55,404 nucleotides of DNA from Pirellula sp. (GCA_021300015.1 JAJTFB010000038.1:1-55404); one strand, 5' to 3'. Positions 18,933 to 27,983 are shown, numbered from the stretch's first letter. The notes: a model not told the origin generated them from the sequence alone. A program made the numbers and translations.

Positions 18933-19585
18933 ACCGACTTGATCCGAACAGGATGGGCCGGATCGTCCTCGAGCTTCTTCCGCAGCCGAGACACCCTCAG
19001 ATCGATCGAACGATTGCGGTAATCGTACTCTTCTGCTGGGTGGAGTGCGTTATGGATTTCCATACGGGTGACAATCGAGCCTTTTCGTTCGGCCAAGATC
19101 AACAAGAGATCGAACTCCGCGCTGGAAACCTTGACCGGCTGACCTCGCAATTCCACCGCTCTTCGCTGCGGGTAGAGAATCAATCCCCCTGCGCGAATCG
19201 ACTCGTCCTGCGGGTCGCTGGTCGGCGATTGCCTCTGCAAGTGTAGCTTCATCCGGGCCAAAAGCACGCTCGGACGAATCGGCTTGGCCAGATAATCGTC
19301 CGCTCCGTTTTCCAACCCTAGAACCTCATCGACATCCTCCAACCTAGCCGTGAGCATCAGAATCACACCCGGATATCGACTCCGCACCGCTTTGCACACC
19401 TCAAATCCATTGCTCCCTGGAAGATTCACATCGAGTATCACCGCATCGGGTAACTCCTGGAGTATCCGCCCGACAGCCAAAGAGCCACTGGACTCTATTT
19501 GCACGCGATACCCATACTGGGATAAGTAGTCCCTGACAAAACAAGCAAGCTCCTGGTCGTCTTCCACCAAAAGTACGGTATGCAT
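18896..19585 (-). CDS. OmpR-family response regulator
   Basis: 229 residues. Receiver domain residues 1-118 with acidic pocket EDD, phospho-acceptor Asp in VILDVNLPG and the conserved Lys in YLAKPI. A winged-helix DNA-binding domain follows (LILYPQRRAVELRG, SSAEFDLLLILAERKGSIVTR, DLRVSRLRKKLEDDP, SVWGDGYML). It partners the overlapping histidine kinase gene. The gene lies 45 bp after a DUF4404 gene, probably in one transcript. Confidence 0.94.
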   Translation of the reverse strand: MHTVLLVEDDQELACFVRDYLSQYGYRVQIESSGSLAVGRILQELPDAVILDVNLPGSNGFEVCKAVRSRYPGVILMLTARLEDVDEVLGLENGADDYLAKPIRPSVLLARMKLHLQRQSPTSDPQDESIRAGGLILYPQRRAVELRGQPVKVSSAEFDLLLILAERKGSIVTRMEIHNALHPAEEYDYRNRSIDLRVSRLRKKLEDDPAHPVRIKSVWGDGYMLSAEP

Positions 19586-19630
19586 AAAACGTTCAGTTAA
19601 AGATAAGTCCCAGGTAAGAGCAACCGAGGC

Positions 19631-19906
19631 TCAAATCCCCATATCTGCCAGTCGCTCGGCGACTTGGGAAAGAGTATGGGTCAGCTCTGGATGTTCGAGT
19701 TCAAATCGATCGATCCAGTCGGAGAGTCGTTCCGAGACACCTGAGAGTCCCGTGGTGGCATGAGAGTCAGGGTCGTTCGATTCGATCAATTGCTGAATAT
19801 CACCTGCGAGGTCCCCGAGCGCCTCGAGCGTCTCGGGTTCGAGGTGTTCGGAGCGGGCGAGCAACGCGCGGAATTCCGCAAGCTGTTGATCCAGTTTGTT
19901 ATTCAT
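19631..19906 (-). CDS. DUF4404 small protein
   Basis: 91 residues from ATG 19906; the frame extends upstream but only the part from this ATG resembles the family. It is acidic and largely helical, with the DUF4404 hallmarks: paired N-terminal helices (LDQQLAEFRALLARSE, LGDLAGDIQQLIES) and a C-terminal HPELTHTLSQVAERLADMGI. Function is unknown. It is the first gene of an apparent operon with the response regulator and histidine kinase, which may mean it takes part in, or is controlled by, that signalling pathway. Confidence 0.85.
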   Translation of the reverse strand: MNNKLDQQLAEFRALLARSEHLEPETLEALGDLAGDIQQLIESNDPDSHATTGLSGVSERLSDWIDRFELEHPELTHTLSQVAERLADMGI

Positions 19907-20284
19907 TTGCAAGGATTGCCTCAGAGGATCGAGCGGTAGAGTCGGCGTGCGAATCGAATTGTGGACCATCCGGCTCCAAAAGTCCATGCTCCCGCGATCC
20001 AGAATGGAAACACAGAGAATCAGAGGACAAAGAGACAAAAATCCCAACGAGCCACCCAAGATCGAGTCAACCCACTGTTCCGCCACCACCAACTCTCACA
20101 CTCCCCCCTCCCCTTCTCTTCCCCCTCCCCTCTCCTCCTTCCTCCCCTCTCCTCCTTCCTCCTTCCTCTCCTCCGTGCTCTCTGTGCCTCTGTGTTTCAA
20201 AAAAGAACCACAAAGCACCTAAAACAACTTGAGCCGCGCCGACGTCGCGCAACGATACCGCCACAGAGTGCCGCTCGGGCCACT
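19907..20284. other. Intergenic region with ACAGAG repeat and pyrimidine tract
   Basis: A 378-bp gap between the DUF4404 start and the DUF1501 stop. It holds facing copies of an ACAGAG-rich element and a long C/T tract between them (see the repeat entry). No gene is apparent. Confidence 0.5.
20007..20215. repeat. Facing copies of an ACAGAG-rich element around a polypyrimidine tract
   Basis: GAAACACAGAG followed by a diverged ACAGAG-type sequence begins at about 20008 on the + strand. The same GAAACACAGAGGCACAGAG pattern occurs on the minus strand from about 20201 back to 20175. Between them, roughly 20096-20175 on the + strand is almost pure C and T. The element resembles the short CTCTGTG-rich intergenic repeat dispersed in many bacterial genomes. 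The symmetric arrangement could form a long stem or mark a small mobile element. Confidence 0.55.
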
Positions 20285-21712
20285 CTAGCCTAAAACCTCC
20301 CGAACCACGCGACCCGAGACATCCGTCAACCGATAATCCCGACCCGCATGACGATACGTCAGTCGCTCATGATCCAACCCCACACAATGCAACATCGTCG
20401 CGTGCAGATCGTGTGTATGGACCCCACCCTCGTCCACCTCGATCCCGTACTCGTCGCTCTTGCCATGGACAACCCCTCCGCGGACTCCCCCTCCGGCCAT
20501 CCACGAGGAAAACACCAAGTTATGATGCTCACGCCCAGGATGATCAGCCGTCTGATGGAACGGCGTGCGCCCAAACTCCGTCGTCCAGACCACCAACGTC
20601 CGCTCAAGCATCCCTCGGGCCTTCAGGTCGCTGAGCAACCCGCATATCGGCTGGTCGATCATCTTGGCCAACCGCTCATGGTCCTGCATGTTCCCATGCG
20701 AATCCCAATTCTCGCCGCTGTTCGAACCGGTATCGATCAACTCAATGAACCTTACCCCACGCTCGGCCAATCGACGCGCGACCAAACACTGCCACCCAAA
20801 TCCCTTGGTCTGCCCCGCCTCCAAACCGTACATCTTGAGCGTCGACTCCGACTCGGTCGATAAATCAAATGCCTCTGGAGCTTGTCGCTGCATCCCAAAA
20901 GCGGTCTGAAAACTCCGCATCCGCGCCTCGAGCATCGGATCCAACGGACTCGATTCGACGCTCTTGGTATTGAACTTGCCAAGCAACTCCAACTCCAACG
21001 ACTGCTGAGCCGGACTGCTGGCACGCGGCTTGAGATGCTCCAAAGGCTCATCACCGGGAATCACATGCGTTCCCTGATGGCACCCAGGCAGAAAATCGCT
21101 CCCCCAAGTCTGGGCTCCCGCGTAAGGAGCATGCGGCGCTAAGACCACAAACGAGGGCAAATTCTCGTTGACGGTACCTAGCCCATAACTGACCCAAGCA
21201 CCATGGCTAGGCCTGGCAAACTGCGCCGATCCAGTATGCGCCGCCAAGGTCCCCTTGTCATGCCCGTCGCTCTCGCAATGCATCGCATTGAACACGCACA
21301 GGTCATCGACCCGTGTTGCTAACTTGGGAAACAAGTCGCTGACCCATGTCCCACTTTGCCCGTACTGCGAAAACGTCCAACGTGGCTTGATCAAGTACCG
21401 ATCAAACGCTCCTGGCTTGTTGAGCCAACGCGATGCGGTCACCTTCTTGCCATGGTCCTGATACAACTTGGGCTTGTAATCCCAAGTATCGACATGCGAT
21501 ACGCCACCGGTCGAGTAAATGAAAATAATCCGATCGGCGCTGGCTCCATGATGCCCTGCCCTGGCCGACAAAGGATCGCTTGAGCCTGCCCCGATTCCCC
21601 TCAACCCATCGCTCTGGGCTAGCATGCTGGCCAAAGCGATCTGGCCAACGCCTCGACCACTTGCCCTGATCCACTCGCGTCGGTTTAAGCTCTTGAATTC
21701 GTTGCGTTTCAT
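20285..21712 (-). CDS. DUF1501 protein, Tat-exported
   Basis: 475 residues from ATG 21712 (a GTG four codons upstream is possible). Twin-arginine motif NRREWIRASG near residue 11, then a hydrophobic region. DUF1501 features include FIYSTGGVSHVDTWDYKP, IELIDTGSNSGENWDSHGN and VVWTTEFGRTPFHQTADHPGREHH, close to sulfatase/phosphatase-fold metal-site motifs. It ends in HERLTYRHAGRDYRLTDV, typical of the longer DUF1501 subgroup paired with PSCyt1 proteins. The stop of the partner gene lies 16 bp upstream, so the two form one operon. Substrate unknown. Confidence 0.9.
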   Translation of the reverse strand: MKRNEFKSLNRREWIRASGRGVGQIALASMLAQSDGLRGIGAGSSDPLSARAGHHGASADRIIFIYSTGGVSHVDTWDYKPKLYQDHGKKVTASRWLNKPGAFDRYLIKPRWTFSQYGQSGTWVSDLFPKLATRVDDLCVFNAMHCESDGHDKGTLAAHTGSAQFARPSHGAWVSYGLGTVNENLPSFVVLAPHAPYAGAQTWGSDFLPGCHQGTHVIPGDEPLEHLKPRASSPAQQSLELELLGKFNTKSVESSPLDPMLEARMRSFQTAFGMQRQAPEAFDLSTESESTLKMYGLEAGQTKGFGWQCLVARRLAERGVRFIELIDTGSNSGENWDSHGNMQDHERLAKMIDQPICGLLSDLKARGMLERTLVVWTTEFGRTPFHQTADHPGREHHNLVFSSWMAGGGVRGGVVHGKSDEYGIEVDEGGVHTHDLHATMLHCVGLDHERLTYRHAGRDYRLTDVSGRVVREVLG

Positions 21713-21728
21713 AGATACCACCACCGGA

Positions 21729-24700
21729 TTAATCGATGTACAAAAAGGAATTGCTGGTCATCAGAACCCTGCATAATGCCCCCCAAGCCTTGAGCTCTCC
21801 GTCGCTCGACTCGCGCTGGGCATAGGCCTCCAAAAACTCCAAACACTGCGCCTGCTCCTCTTGACTCGCAGGCCGTCCGAGCGTGATCTCATAAACCAAT
21901 TGCAAACGCGCCGTGACATCCAAAGTCGTACGGATGCATCGCTTCGAGAGCGACTCGGAAGCTTGATGGACCAAAGGCGAATTCATCAGATACAGCGTCT
22001 GCGTCGGTGTCGTCGTGGCCTGACGCTGATCGACGCTCAAGTTCGGATCGGCACCATCGAAGAGCCCCAAATAAGGATGCTTGCGGTTGCGCTGTTGCAT
22101 CAAATAAACACTTCGATGCGCCGAATCATAGACGGCATGAAACGGGTTGTGGATCGTAAAAGCCCAGGTATCGACCGACGGAAACGGATGCTCCTTGGGA
22201 ACCCCTCGATCGAGCAACCCGCTGACACTCAAAATCGAATCCCGCAAGGTCTCGGCATCCATCGGACGCTTGACGCTGCGCCACAACCAACGGTTTGAAG
22301 GGTCGAGCTGCCGACCCTTGCTCACCCGATCGGTGTCCTCTTGAGCGTCGACGTGGCTCGTCAAATGGTAAGTCCGCGATAAGACGATCCAACGATGCAA
22401 CTGACGCACGTCCCAGCCACTCTCGATGAAACGCTGGGCCAAGTAATCGAGCAACTCCGGATGCGATGGGGCCTGACCCCGGACTCCAAAGTCGCTCGTC
22501 GTTGGCACTAAACCTTGTCCAAAGTGCCAATGCCAAACCCGGTTGACAAAAACTCTCGCTGCAAGCGGATTCTTCGGATCGCTCAACCAGTAAGCCAACT
22601 CGCGCCGACCGCTCTCGGCATGGTCCCGGGGGACCACTTGCCCTCCCAAAACCGAAAGGAACCTACGGGGCACCTCGTCGGAGGTTTTGCTCGGCTCGCC
22701 TCGCAACTGGATCCTCGCATCGGTGGGCTTGGCTTCACTGACCCCATAAGCCACCCCATAGAGGACCTCGGCCGCGATGGCCGCCCGCTGGGCCTGGAGT
22801 TCCTTGACCTGCTTATCGAGACTGGCAAAGCGTTCCTGGCTCGCAGGGCTCCTTGAGGGACGCTCAAGAGCCGGCGAACCGAACGCCCCAAAAGGCTCGG
22901 TATGTATCCCTAGGTTATCGAGATCTCGGGCCAATACTCCATCGCCGATATGACCAAAACCATCGCAGATGAACGTATCGGCCTGGCGATCCCAAGTCGC
23001 ACTGACCGGAGTCTTGGAGATCGACGCTTCAAACTCATCCCCATAGAGACCGCCTGACCAAGTCATATCGCTCGGATCGAGCTTCAATTGCAAGTGGTAC
23101 CATTTGCCCACTTCCAAAGCCGAGACCACCTTCCACTCCCCAGCGTTTTTGATCGCAAAGGCGTCCTTGGAAATGCTGCACTCCAGAGCGGTCGATTCGA
23201 TCACGCCTCGGCCTAGGTACAATCGACAGGAGCCTTGCGTCGACTCAGGGACCCGAAAGTCGATCGCAAAGTAAAGCGGACGATCGGTCAACGTAAGCTT
23301 GCGATCCAACACGTAGCGAACACCCTCAAAAGGGGTCCCGGCCCCGACCCGCACCCCGCGCGTCCCTTGTCCAAACACATGCGAATACGGACTTTGCGAT
23401 TCGGACGAAACCACATTCGGGCCAGCCGACAACCAAGCCTTCGTCGGGGGTTTACCGACCTCCTGAGCCTCCAAGTCCAGATCGATTCCACCGGCGTGGT
23501 AACTCGGATCCAACTCCATGCGTTCGGCTCGAGCTCGCTCGATCCCCTCATCGATCGAGCGCAATCGATCGGTCCTGCCCCGTTCTAATTGAGCGACTTG
23601 CTCGGGAGGAACCAAGGCTGGAAAATTCGCAGGACGCTTTTGCTCCTCTCCCCCGGGGAAGGCCCATAATGTGCTTTGCATGATCCCGTACAGAGCGTAG
23701 TAATCCTGCACCGTGATCGGATCGTACTTGTGGTCATGACAGCGCGCACAGCCGATCGAAAGCCCCAGAAAGGACCTGCCGATCGAATCGATCGCGTCGG
23801 CAAAATCCAGATGCTGAAAATCCGCGTTCGGCGCGTATCCATACCTTTTGCCAACCGCCAAAAAGCCGGTCGCTGTGACCAGGTCCGCGTAAGTCTCCAA
23901 ACGCACCGGTGCATCCGCTGCGTCGGACGACCCGGCCAAGTCCTTTGCAAACAGATCGCCAGCGATCTGCTCTCGCACGAATTGATCCCAAGGCTTGTTG
24001 CGATGGATCGATCGGATCACCCAGTCACGGTACCGGTACGCTTCACGGACCGGATAGTCAGCCCCATCCCCAGCCGTGTCCGAATACCGAGCCACATCGA
24101 GCCAATGGCGTCCGTAACGCTCGGCGTGCTCGTAGGATTCAAGCAACCGGTCGACCAACCGCGCGTCGGCTTGCGGGGACTCGTCTGCTAGGTACTCTTG
24201 AATCTGCTCAGGGGTCGGCACAAGCCCCGTTAAATCCAATGTTACACGGCGAATCCACTCCCGTTTGCTTGCTGTCGATACCGGTTCGAGCCCCTGGGCT
24301 TCAAGCCCAGCGACGACGAACCGATCGATCGGATTCCATACCCATCGATCGTGCACTACCTCAGGGGGCTCGTGCGATCCGAGCGGTTGAAAGGACCACC
24401 ACGATCGGACCTCCTCGGCACGCATCCCACCGATCCGCTCGGCCGACTTGCGAGGATCGAAAGCCCCCTGCAATACCCAAGCCTCCAGGTCCCGGATCTG
24501 CGACTCGGTCAACGACAAACCGCTATCGGCCGGCGGCATCGGACTGTGCCCCTGATCGCGCCTGACGGCTCGGATGAGCAAACTCTCCTTGGGATTCCCC
24601 GGAACGATCGCCGGTCCGGAATCCCCACCGGTCTTCCAGCCATCGGCGGAATCCAAAACCAAACCACCGCTGGACTTTTGCGTCGAGAGCGAATGGCAAA

Positions 24701-24851
24701 TCTCGCAGTGGTCGACCAAAATCGGCCGGATGCGGGCTTCGAAAAAATCACTCGGTGTCTCCTGCCCTTTTGCGATTGGGCTGAGTCCCCCCACCACCAG
24801 AGGGACCAAGCAGCATAAGGCCCGAAAGAACCGACAAAACAGATCGCACAT
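21729..24851 (-). CDS. PSCyt1-DUF1549-LamG-DUF1553 exported cytochrome-like protein
   Basis: 1040 residues. Signal peptide at residues 1-29. PSCyt1 domain (FEARIRPILVDHCEICHSL, heme motif CEICH; later GNPKESLLIRAV and MPPADSGLSLTE). DUF1549 domain (WIRRVTLDLTGLVPTPEQI, AERYGRHWLDVARYSDT, and a second heme-type motif CARCH followed by DHKYDPITVQDYY). A concanavalin/LamG-like insertion lies at about residues 500-640. The C-terminal DUF1553 domain includes NRVWHWHFGQGLV and HPELLDYLAQRFIESG. It is probably a periplasmic multi-domain redox protein acting with the adjacent DUF1501 protein; the LamG part suggests carbohydrate or polymer binding (inference). Confidence 0.92.
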   Translation of the reverse strand: MCDLFCRFFRALCCLVPLVVGGLSPIAKGQETPSDFFEARIRPILVDHCEICHSLSTQKSSGGLVLDSADGWKTGGDSGPAIVPGNPKESLLIRAVRRDQGHSPMPPADSGLSLTESQIRDLEAWVLQGAFDPRKSAERIGGMRAEEVRSWWSFQPLGSHEPPEVVHDRWVWNPIDRFVVAGLEAQGLEPVSTASKREWIRRVTLDLTGLVPTPEQIQEYLADESPQADARLVDRLLESYEHAERYGRHWLDVARYSDTAGDGADYPVREAYRYRDWVIRSIHRNKPWDQFVREQIAGDLFAKDLAGSSDAADAPVRLETYADLVTATGFLAVGKRYGYAPNADFQHLDFADAIDSIGRSFLGLSIGCARCHDHKYDPITVQDYYALYGIMQSTLWAFPGGEEQKRPANFPALVPPEQVAQLERGRTDRLRSIDEGIERARAERMELDPSYHAGGIDLDLEAQEVGKPPTKAWLSAGPNVVSSESQSPYSHVFGQGTRGVRVGAGTPFEGVRYVLDRKLTLTDRPLYFAIDFRVPESTQGSCRLYLGRGVIESTALECSISKDAFAIKNAGEWKVVSALEVGKWYHLQLKLDPSDMTWSGGLYGDEFEASISKTPVSATWDRQADTFICDGFGHIGDGVLARDLDNLGIHTEPFGAFGSPALERPSRSPASQERFASLDKQVKELQAQRAAIAAEVLYGVAYGVSEAKPTDARIQLRGEPSKTSDEVPRRFLSVLGGQVVPRDHAESGRRELAYWLSDPKNPLAARVFVNRVWHWHFGQGLVPTTSDFGVRGQAPSHPELLDYLAQRFIESGWDVRQLHRWIVLSRTYHLTSHVDAQEDTDRVSKGRQLDPSNRWLWRSVKRPMDAETLRDSILSVSGLLDRGVPKEHPFPSVDTWAFTIHNPFHAVYDSAHRSVYLMQQRNRKHPYLGLFDGADPNLSVDQRQATTTPTQTLYLMNSPLVHQASESLSKRCIRTTLDVTARLQLVYEITLGRPASQEEQAQCLEFLEAYAQRESSDGELKAWGALCRVLMTSNSFLYID

Positions 24852-24890
24852 GGAGTGATACCTAGGGTTCCAAAACCGGGGATGCCGTAA

Positions 24891-24918
24891 TGACCAGTTG
24901 TAAATGGCCAGTTGTAAG
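24891..24918. repeat. 14-bp tandem duplication
   Basis: TGACCAGTTGTAAA (24891-24904) is followed directly by TGGCCAGTTGTAAG (24905-24918), 12 of 14 identical, in the divergent gap between the PSCyt1 gene and the lipoprotein-like gene. Confidence 0.75.
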
Positions 24919-24931
24919 AAAATTCAGTGAA

Positions 24932-24953
24932 GATCGATTGCCCCCAATCGATC
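24932..24953. repeat. 22-bp palindrome, copy 2
   Basis: Arms GATCGATTG (24932-24940) and CAATCGATC (24945-24953) are exact complements around CCCC. In reverse orientation it matches the element at 5446-5467 at 21 of 22 positions. Confidence 0.7.
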
Positions 24954-25143
24954 CTCCGCAGTGTCACAGCGTAGATCCTCCAATATACTCCAGCCGCCAC
25001 GAATTGCCGCCATGGCATCAAAGCCTCCTTGCACGCGACCTTGGAAAAACCTCCGATCGCGAACCTGAGCCCAATCGTTACAGATTGCCTAATGCGAAGC
25101 CCCCCAGCTTGCCGATGTGCTTCGGTACAACCGGGGGTAGGCG

Positions 25144-26460
25144 ATGAGCGGGCTGGAAAACGCAAAGAAAAACGGCGATATCCCCTGGCGGCCATTAAGG
25201 AGCTACCGGCGGATCTTGAAGCTCGTTGGACTTTGTACCCTAGCTTTCCTCGGGGCTTTCCTCGGGTGCGGCTTTGGGCCCCGTTCGCTCGTCCAAACCC
25301 GACTTCAGTACAACGAAGCGGTCAAGACGACTTCCGAAGAGCAATTCCTCCTGAACATCGTCCGACTGCGCTACACCAACACCCCGAGCAGCTTGGCGAT
25401 CTCCAACATCGCCGACCAGCAGGAGCTCGCTTCGGATTTGCAAGCGATCCCGTTTTTCTTGGCCGGCGCCGCCGATGGGTTCCGATCCCAGGCCCTGCCC
25501 CAAGCCTCCTTGTCTCGGGCCTCTCGCCCGACACTCAGCTACACCCCTTTGGATGACGAGGAGTACACGCGACGGCTCTTTACCCCTATCTCCCTGAACG
25601 GAGCATTTTATCTCTCGCGAACCACTTGGCCGATCGCGACGGTTTTTCGACTCTACTTGGAAAATCTCAACTGGATCTCCAACGCCGAGACCGCAAGTGG
25701 CCCGACTCCCAAATGCGCTCCGGACTACGCCCAGTTCCTCGAGGGGATCCATGCTCTCCAGGAATTGCAAGACGCACAACTCGTTCAATTGTTCATCGAT
25801 CCGCAGGAGGAGATTGTCGCAGGCCCTTTTCCAGACCCGCCCAATGCTCCGGACCTTGCGATCAAAGCCGTCGAAATGCAACTTGAGGTCCGCAAGGAAT
25901 CCGAAGGTTTCTGCCTGATCCGAAAAACGAATCAGCCGATGCTAGCGATCGATCCGAGCGCGAAGCTCAATCCCGCATGGGATACCTTCTGTCGGTGCTT
26001 CCATGTCGACCCCGAGGCCAGCACCCTGAAGATCACAACCGAGGAATTGCCACCGTTTTCCGACGAGAATGGCCCAAGGCTCGAACTGCTCGATCTTGAA
26101 ACCCGCTCGCTTCTGCAAGCCCTCTTCTTTGTTTCGCACGGGATCGATGTTCCGAGCGAGCATGTCCTCGATGGCAAAGTCCCAATGACATGCAACCCCG
26201 ACGGAACCCCGTTCGATTGGCGACAGGTCATGGACGGACTCTTCCGCGTTCACTGCGTGAAATCGAAGAAGCGACCCGAGGGAGCCTATGTGGCCGTCCG
26301 CTACGAAGACCATTGGTATTACATCGATCATCGAGACCGAGATACGAAGGCCACGTTCGCCTTGCTCCTGGAGGTCTCACGGCTGGAGTTGCAGTCGTGC
26401 GAATCGGACGCGCCTCTCCTGACGATCCCCTTGGGCCGCTACGGCCAAGTCCGAAAGTAA
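25144..26460 (+). CDS. Putative lipoprotein of unknown function
   Basis: 438 residues. A basic N-terminus is followed by a hydrophobic stretch (LVGLCTLAFLGAFLG) ending at a Cys (about residue 42) that could be lipidated, although FLGC is not a perfect lipobox. The mature part opens with TRLQYNEAVKTTSEEQFLLNIVRLRYTNTPSSLAISNI, shown here in outline only (residues 51-88), a signature I associate with a conserved but uncharacterised family in planctomycetes and proteobacteria. The rest has no recognised domain; the C-terminal VRYEDHWYYIDHRDRDTKA is probably conserved too. It stands alone on the + strand, with a 15-bp tandem repeat right after its stop. Confidence 0.75.
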   Translation: MSGLENAKKNGDIPWRPLRSYRRILKLVGLCTLAFLGAFLGCGFGPRSLVQTRLQYNEAVKTTSEEQFLLNIVRLRYTNTPSSLAISNIADQQELASDLQAIPFFLAGAADGFRSQALPQASLSRASRPTLSYTPLDDEEYTRRLFTPISLNGAFYLSRTTWPIATVFRLYLENLNWISNAETASGPTPKCAPDYAQFLEGIHALQELQDAQLVQLFIDPQEEIVAGPFPDPPNAPDLAIKAVEMQLEVRKESEGFCLIRKTNQPMLAIDPSAKLNPAWDTFCRCFHVDPEASTLKITTEELPPFSDENGPRLELLDLETRSLLQALFFVSHGIDVPSEHVLDGKVPMTCNPDGTPFDWRQVMDGLFRVHCVKSKKRPEGAYVAVRYEDHWYYIDHRDRDTKATFALLLEVSRLELQSCESDAPLLTIPLGRYGQVRK

Positions 26461-26465
26461 ACCCA

Positions 26466-26510
26466 GGTCTCAGTTACAGGGGTCTCAGTTACAGGAGTCT
26501 CAGTCAACCG
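26466..26510. repeat. 15-bp tandem repeat, about 2.6 copies
   Basis: GGTCTCAGTTACAGG at 26466-26480 and again at 26481-26495, then a diverged AGTCTCAGTCAACCG at 26496-26510. It fills the 55-bp gap between two convergent genes. Confidence 0.8.
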
Positions 26511-26515
26511 GAGCG

Positions 26516-27469
26516 TCAGTGCGCGATCAGGCTCCGCGCGAGCGTCGAGAGTTGACGCATGCTATCGCAGTGAGCCGAGAACTGCATCCTGCGACGCAGC
26601 GATTCGCTCAAGGACCTACCTCCGACGACCAGCATCGTCCCCTGGGGTAAACCATGCGAGAAAGGCTCAAAACGCTCGAGGAAGGCCTCTTCGGACTCCA
26701 CATGCGAGACACTCAACCAAAAGATCTTCGGACGATACTTCTCAATCGCAGAAGCCATGGAAGAAAAGGGAACTCCGGAGCCCAAGCTGATCGTGCGCCA
26801 GCCGGCTTCGCGAAAAATCATCTCGATGAGTTGGTTGGCGACTTGATAATTGTCCCCCTCACAAGTCCCCCCCATCGCAAGAGGAGCGTCATTTCCCGGA
26901 TCGAGGATCAAACGACGAAGCTCATGGATCAATCGGATGGAAATCTCACATCCGCGGCGTTCCTGATAGACATCCGCTCTACCGCAGGCCCACAGTTGCC
27001 CGATGGTTCGAAACGTAGGAGCCATCAAATCGTCAGCCACGCTGGCCATGTTTCCATGGATCGCATACCAAGAACTGATCACCTTGCGACACTGCGTCTC
27101 GTCGCCGGCTAATAAAGCCCTTTCGAACTGAGACTGCAGGAACGAGGCGTTGGCGATCGAGGGATCCTCTCCAGCGCGTTCGGCCTGCAAGCTCAACTCT
27201 TCGACCGCATCCCGAGCGATTTGACGGGAATCATCCAATCGCGAAGCGTCCTGGCGAGGATCGCTCAGCCCAATCGCAGACGGATCGACGATCCGGCGAT
27301 TGGTCGACTCGAGAAACTCCATGAGGTGTTCGAGGGGAATCCGACGATGACCTCCATAGGTTCGATCCGTTCGGATCACGCCGCGATCGCACCAGCGCTT
27401 CACCGAAGACTCGCTGACTTGAAGTGCCTGGGCCACCTGCTTAGGACTGAAATTGTGCTCCAAATTCAT
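26516..27469 (-). CDS. MerR-type regulator with B12-binding-like sensor (CarH/LitR family), degenerate ligand motifs
   Basis: 317 residues. MerR/excisionase-like winged helix at residues 6-48 (FSPKQVAQALQVSESSVKRW, GGHRRIP). Helical cap domain at about 105-190 (GRADVYQERRGCEISIRLIHEL) and Rossmann-like B12-binding domain at about 195-317 (LAMGGTCEGDNYQVANQLIE, SVSHVESEE, VVGGRSL). In light-sensing CarH/LitR proteins the cap carries W-x9-E-H and the B12 domain a His that coordinates cobalt. Here W160 and E170 remain, but the His after E170 is Arg171, and the expected cobalt-ligand position reads Asn207. It probably binds DNA and may have changed its ligand or lost light sensing. It is divergent from a sigma factor gene, as LitR is often linked to sigma genes. 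Confidence 0.82.
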   Translation of the reverse strand: MNLEHNFSPKQVAQALQVSESSVKRWCDRGVIRTDRTYGGHRRIPLEHLMEFLESTNRRIVDPSAIGLSDPRQDASRLDDSRQIARDAVEELSLQAERAGEDPSIANASFLQSQFERALLAGDETQCRKVISSWYAIHGNMASVADDLMAPTFRTIGQLWACGRADVYQERRGCEISIRLIHELRRLILDPGNDAPLAMGGTCEGDNYQVANQLIEMIFREAGWRTISLGSGVPFSSMASAIEKYRPKIFWLSVSHVESEEAFLERFEPFSHGLPQGTMLVVGGRSLSESLRRRMQFSAHCDSMRQLSTLARSLIAH

Positions 27470-27636
27470 CGTCGTAACACGGCCTAGACCGTGTGACCTT
27501 TCCTTTCGAGCCCCGCCTCAGCGAAGTCTCTTAATCCAAACTCGAACATCGAATCGAACCTCGGAACATCCATACGACTCTTCTCTACCGAATCTATCCC
27601 CTACAAATTTCCATGTACTACTGTCCAGCGTTGTCA

Positions 27637-27670
27637 ATCGATAGGCCTGCTTTTTGAATGACCTATCGAT
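27637..27670. promoter_or_regulatory. Inverted repeat, candidate operator upstream of the MerR/B12-like gene
   Basis: ATCGATAGG (27637-27645) and CCTATCGAT (27662-27670) are exact complements with a 16-bp spacer. The left arm touches a perfect -35-like TTGACA on the minus strand (27637-27632), although the matching -10 is poor. Its place suits autoregulation of the regulator gene. Confidence 0.45.
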
Positions 27671-27931
27671 CATCAATGACCTCCAATTTCCCTCGGGCTC
27701 TGGCTCAATCGAGCCAATCTCGATCAAAATCGTTCATCGATTCGTTCAACAGCCCGCTCGCTAGCGTCCCGAAGGCCGAACAGAACGGTCGTTTTGAACG
27801 TATCCAAGGAACTCGCCAACGAGGAAAACGTTCAGGTCGGTCAAGCCGACTCAGATCGCTCAAGAGCCTTGCGACCCATTGTTCATCGTCTCTCTCTGAC
27901 CAACCGGATGGGGAATTGTAGCGTTCCCCTA

Positions 27932-27983
27932 GGAAAAACCTCTAGCAATATCGAGAAACTTGGGTTTTTCCTCCCTCTTTTTT
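27932..27983 (+). terminator. Hairpin with T-run inside the regulatory region
   Basis: GGAAAAACC (27932-27940) pairs with GGTTTTTCC (27963-27971) around a 22-nt loop; six T follow (27978-27983). It could end a short + strand transcript arising between the TGAACG boxes. The large loop makes it a moderate candidate only. Confidence 0.4.

Noticed and set aside
19907..20092. Longer form of the DUF4404 protein
   Set aside because: The extra N-terminal residues have no family similarity and the DUF4404 family starts at the ATG 19906.
20096..20175. Coding region in the pyrimidine tract
   Set aside because: Frames here are Pro/Ser/Leu low-complexity caused by the C/T run; no gene support.
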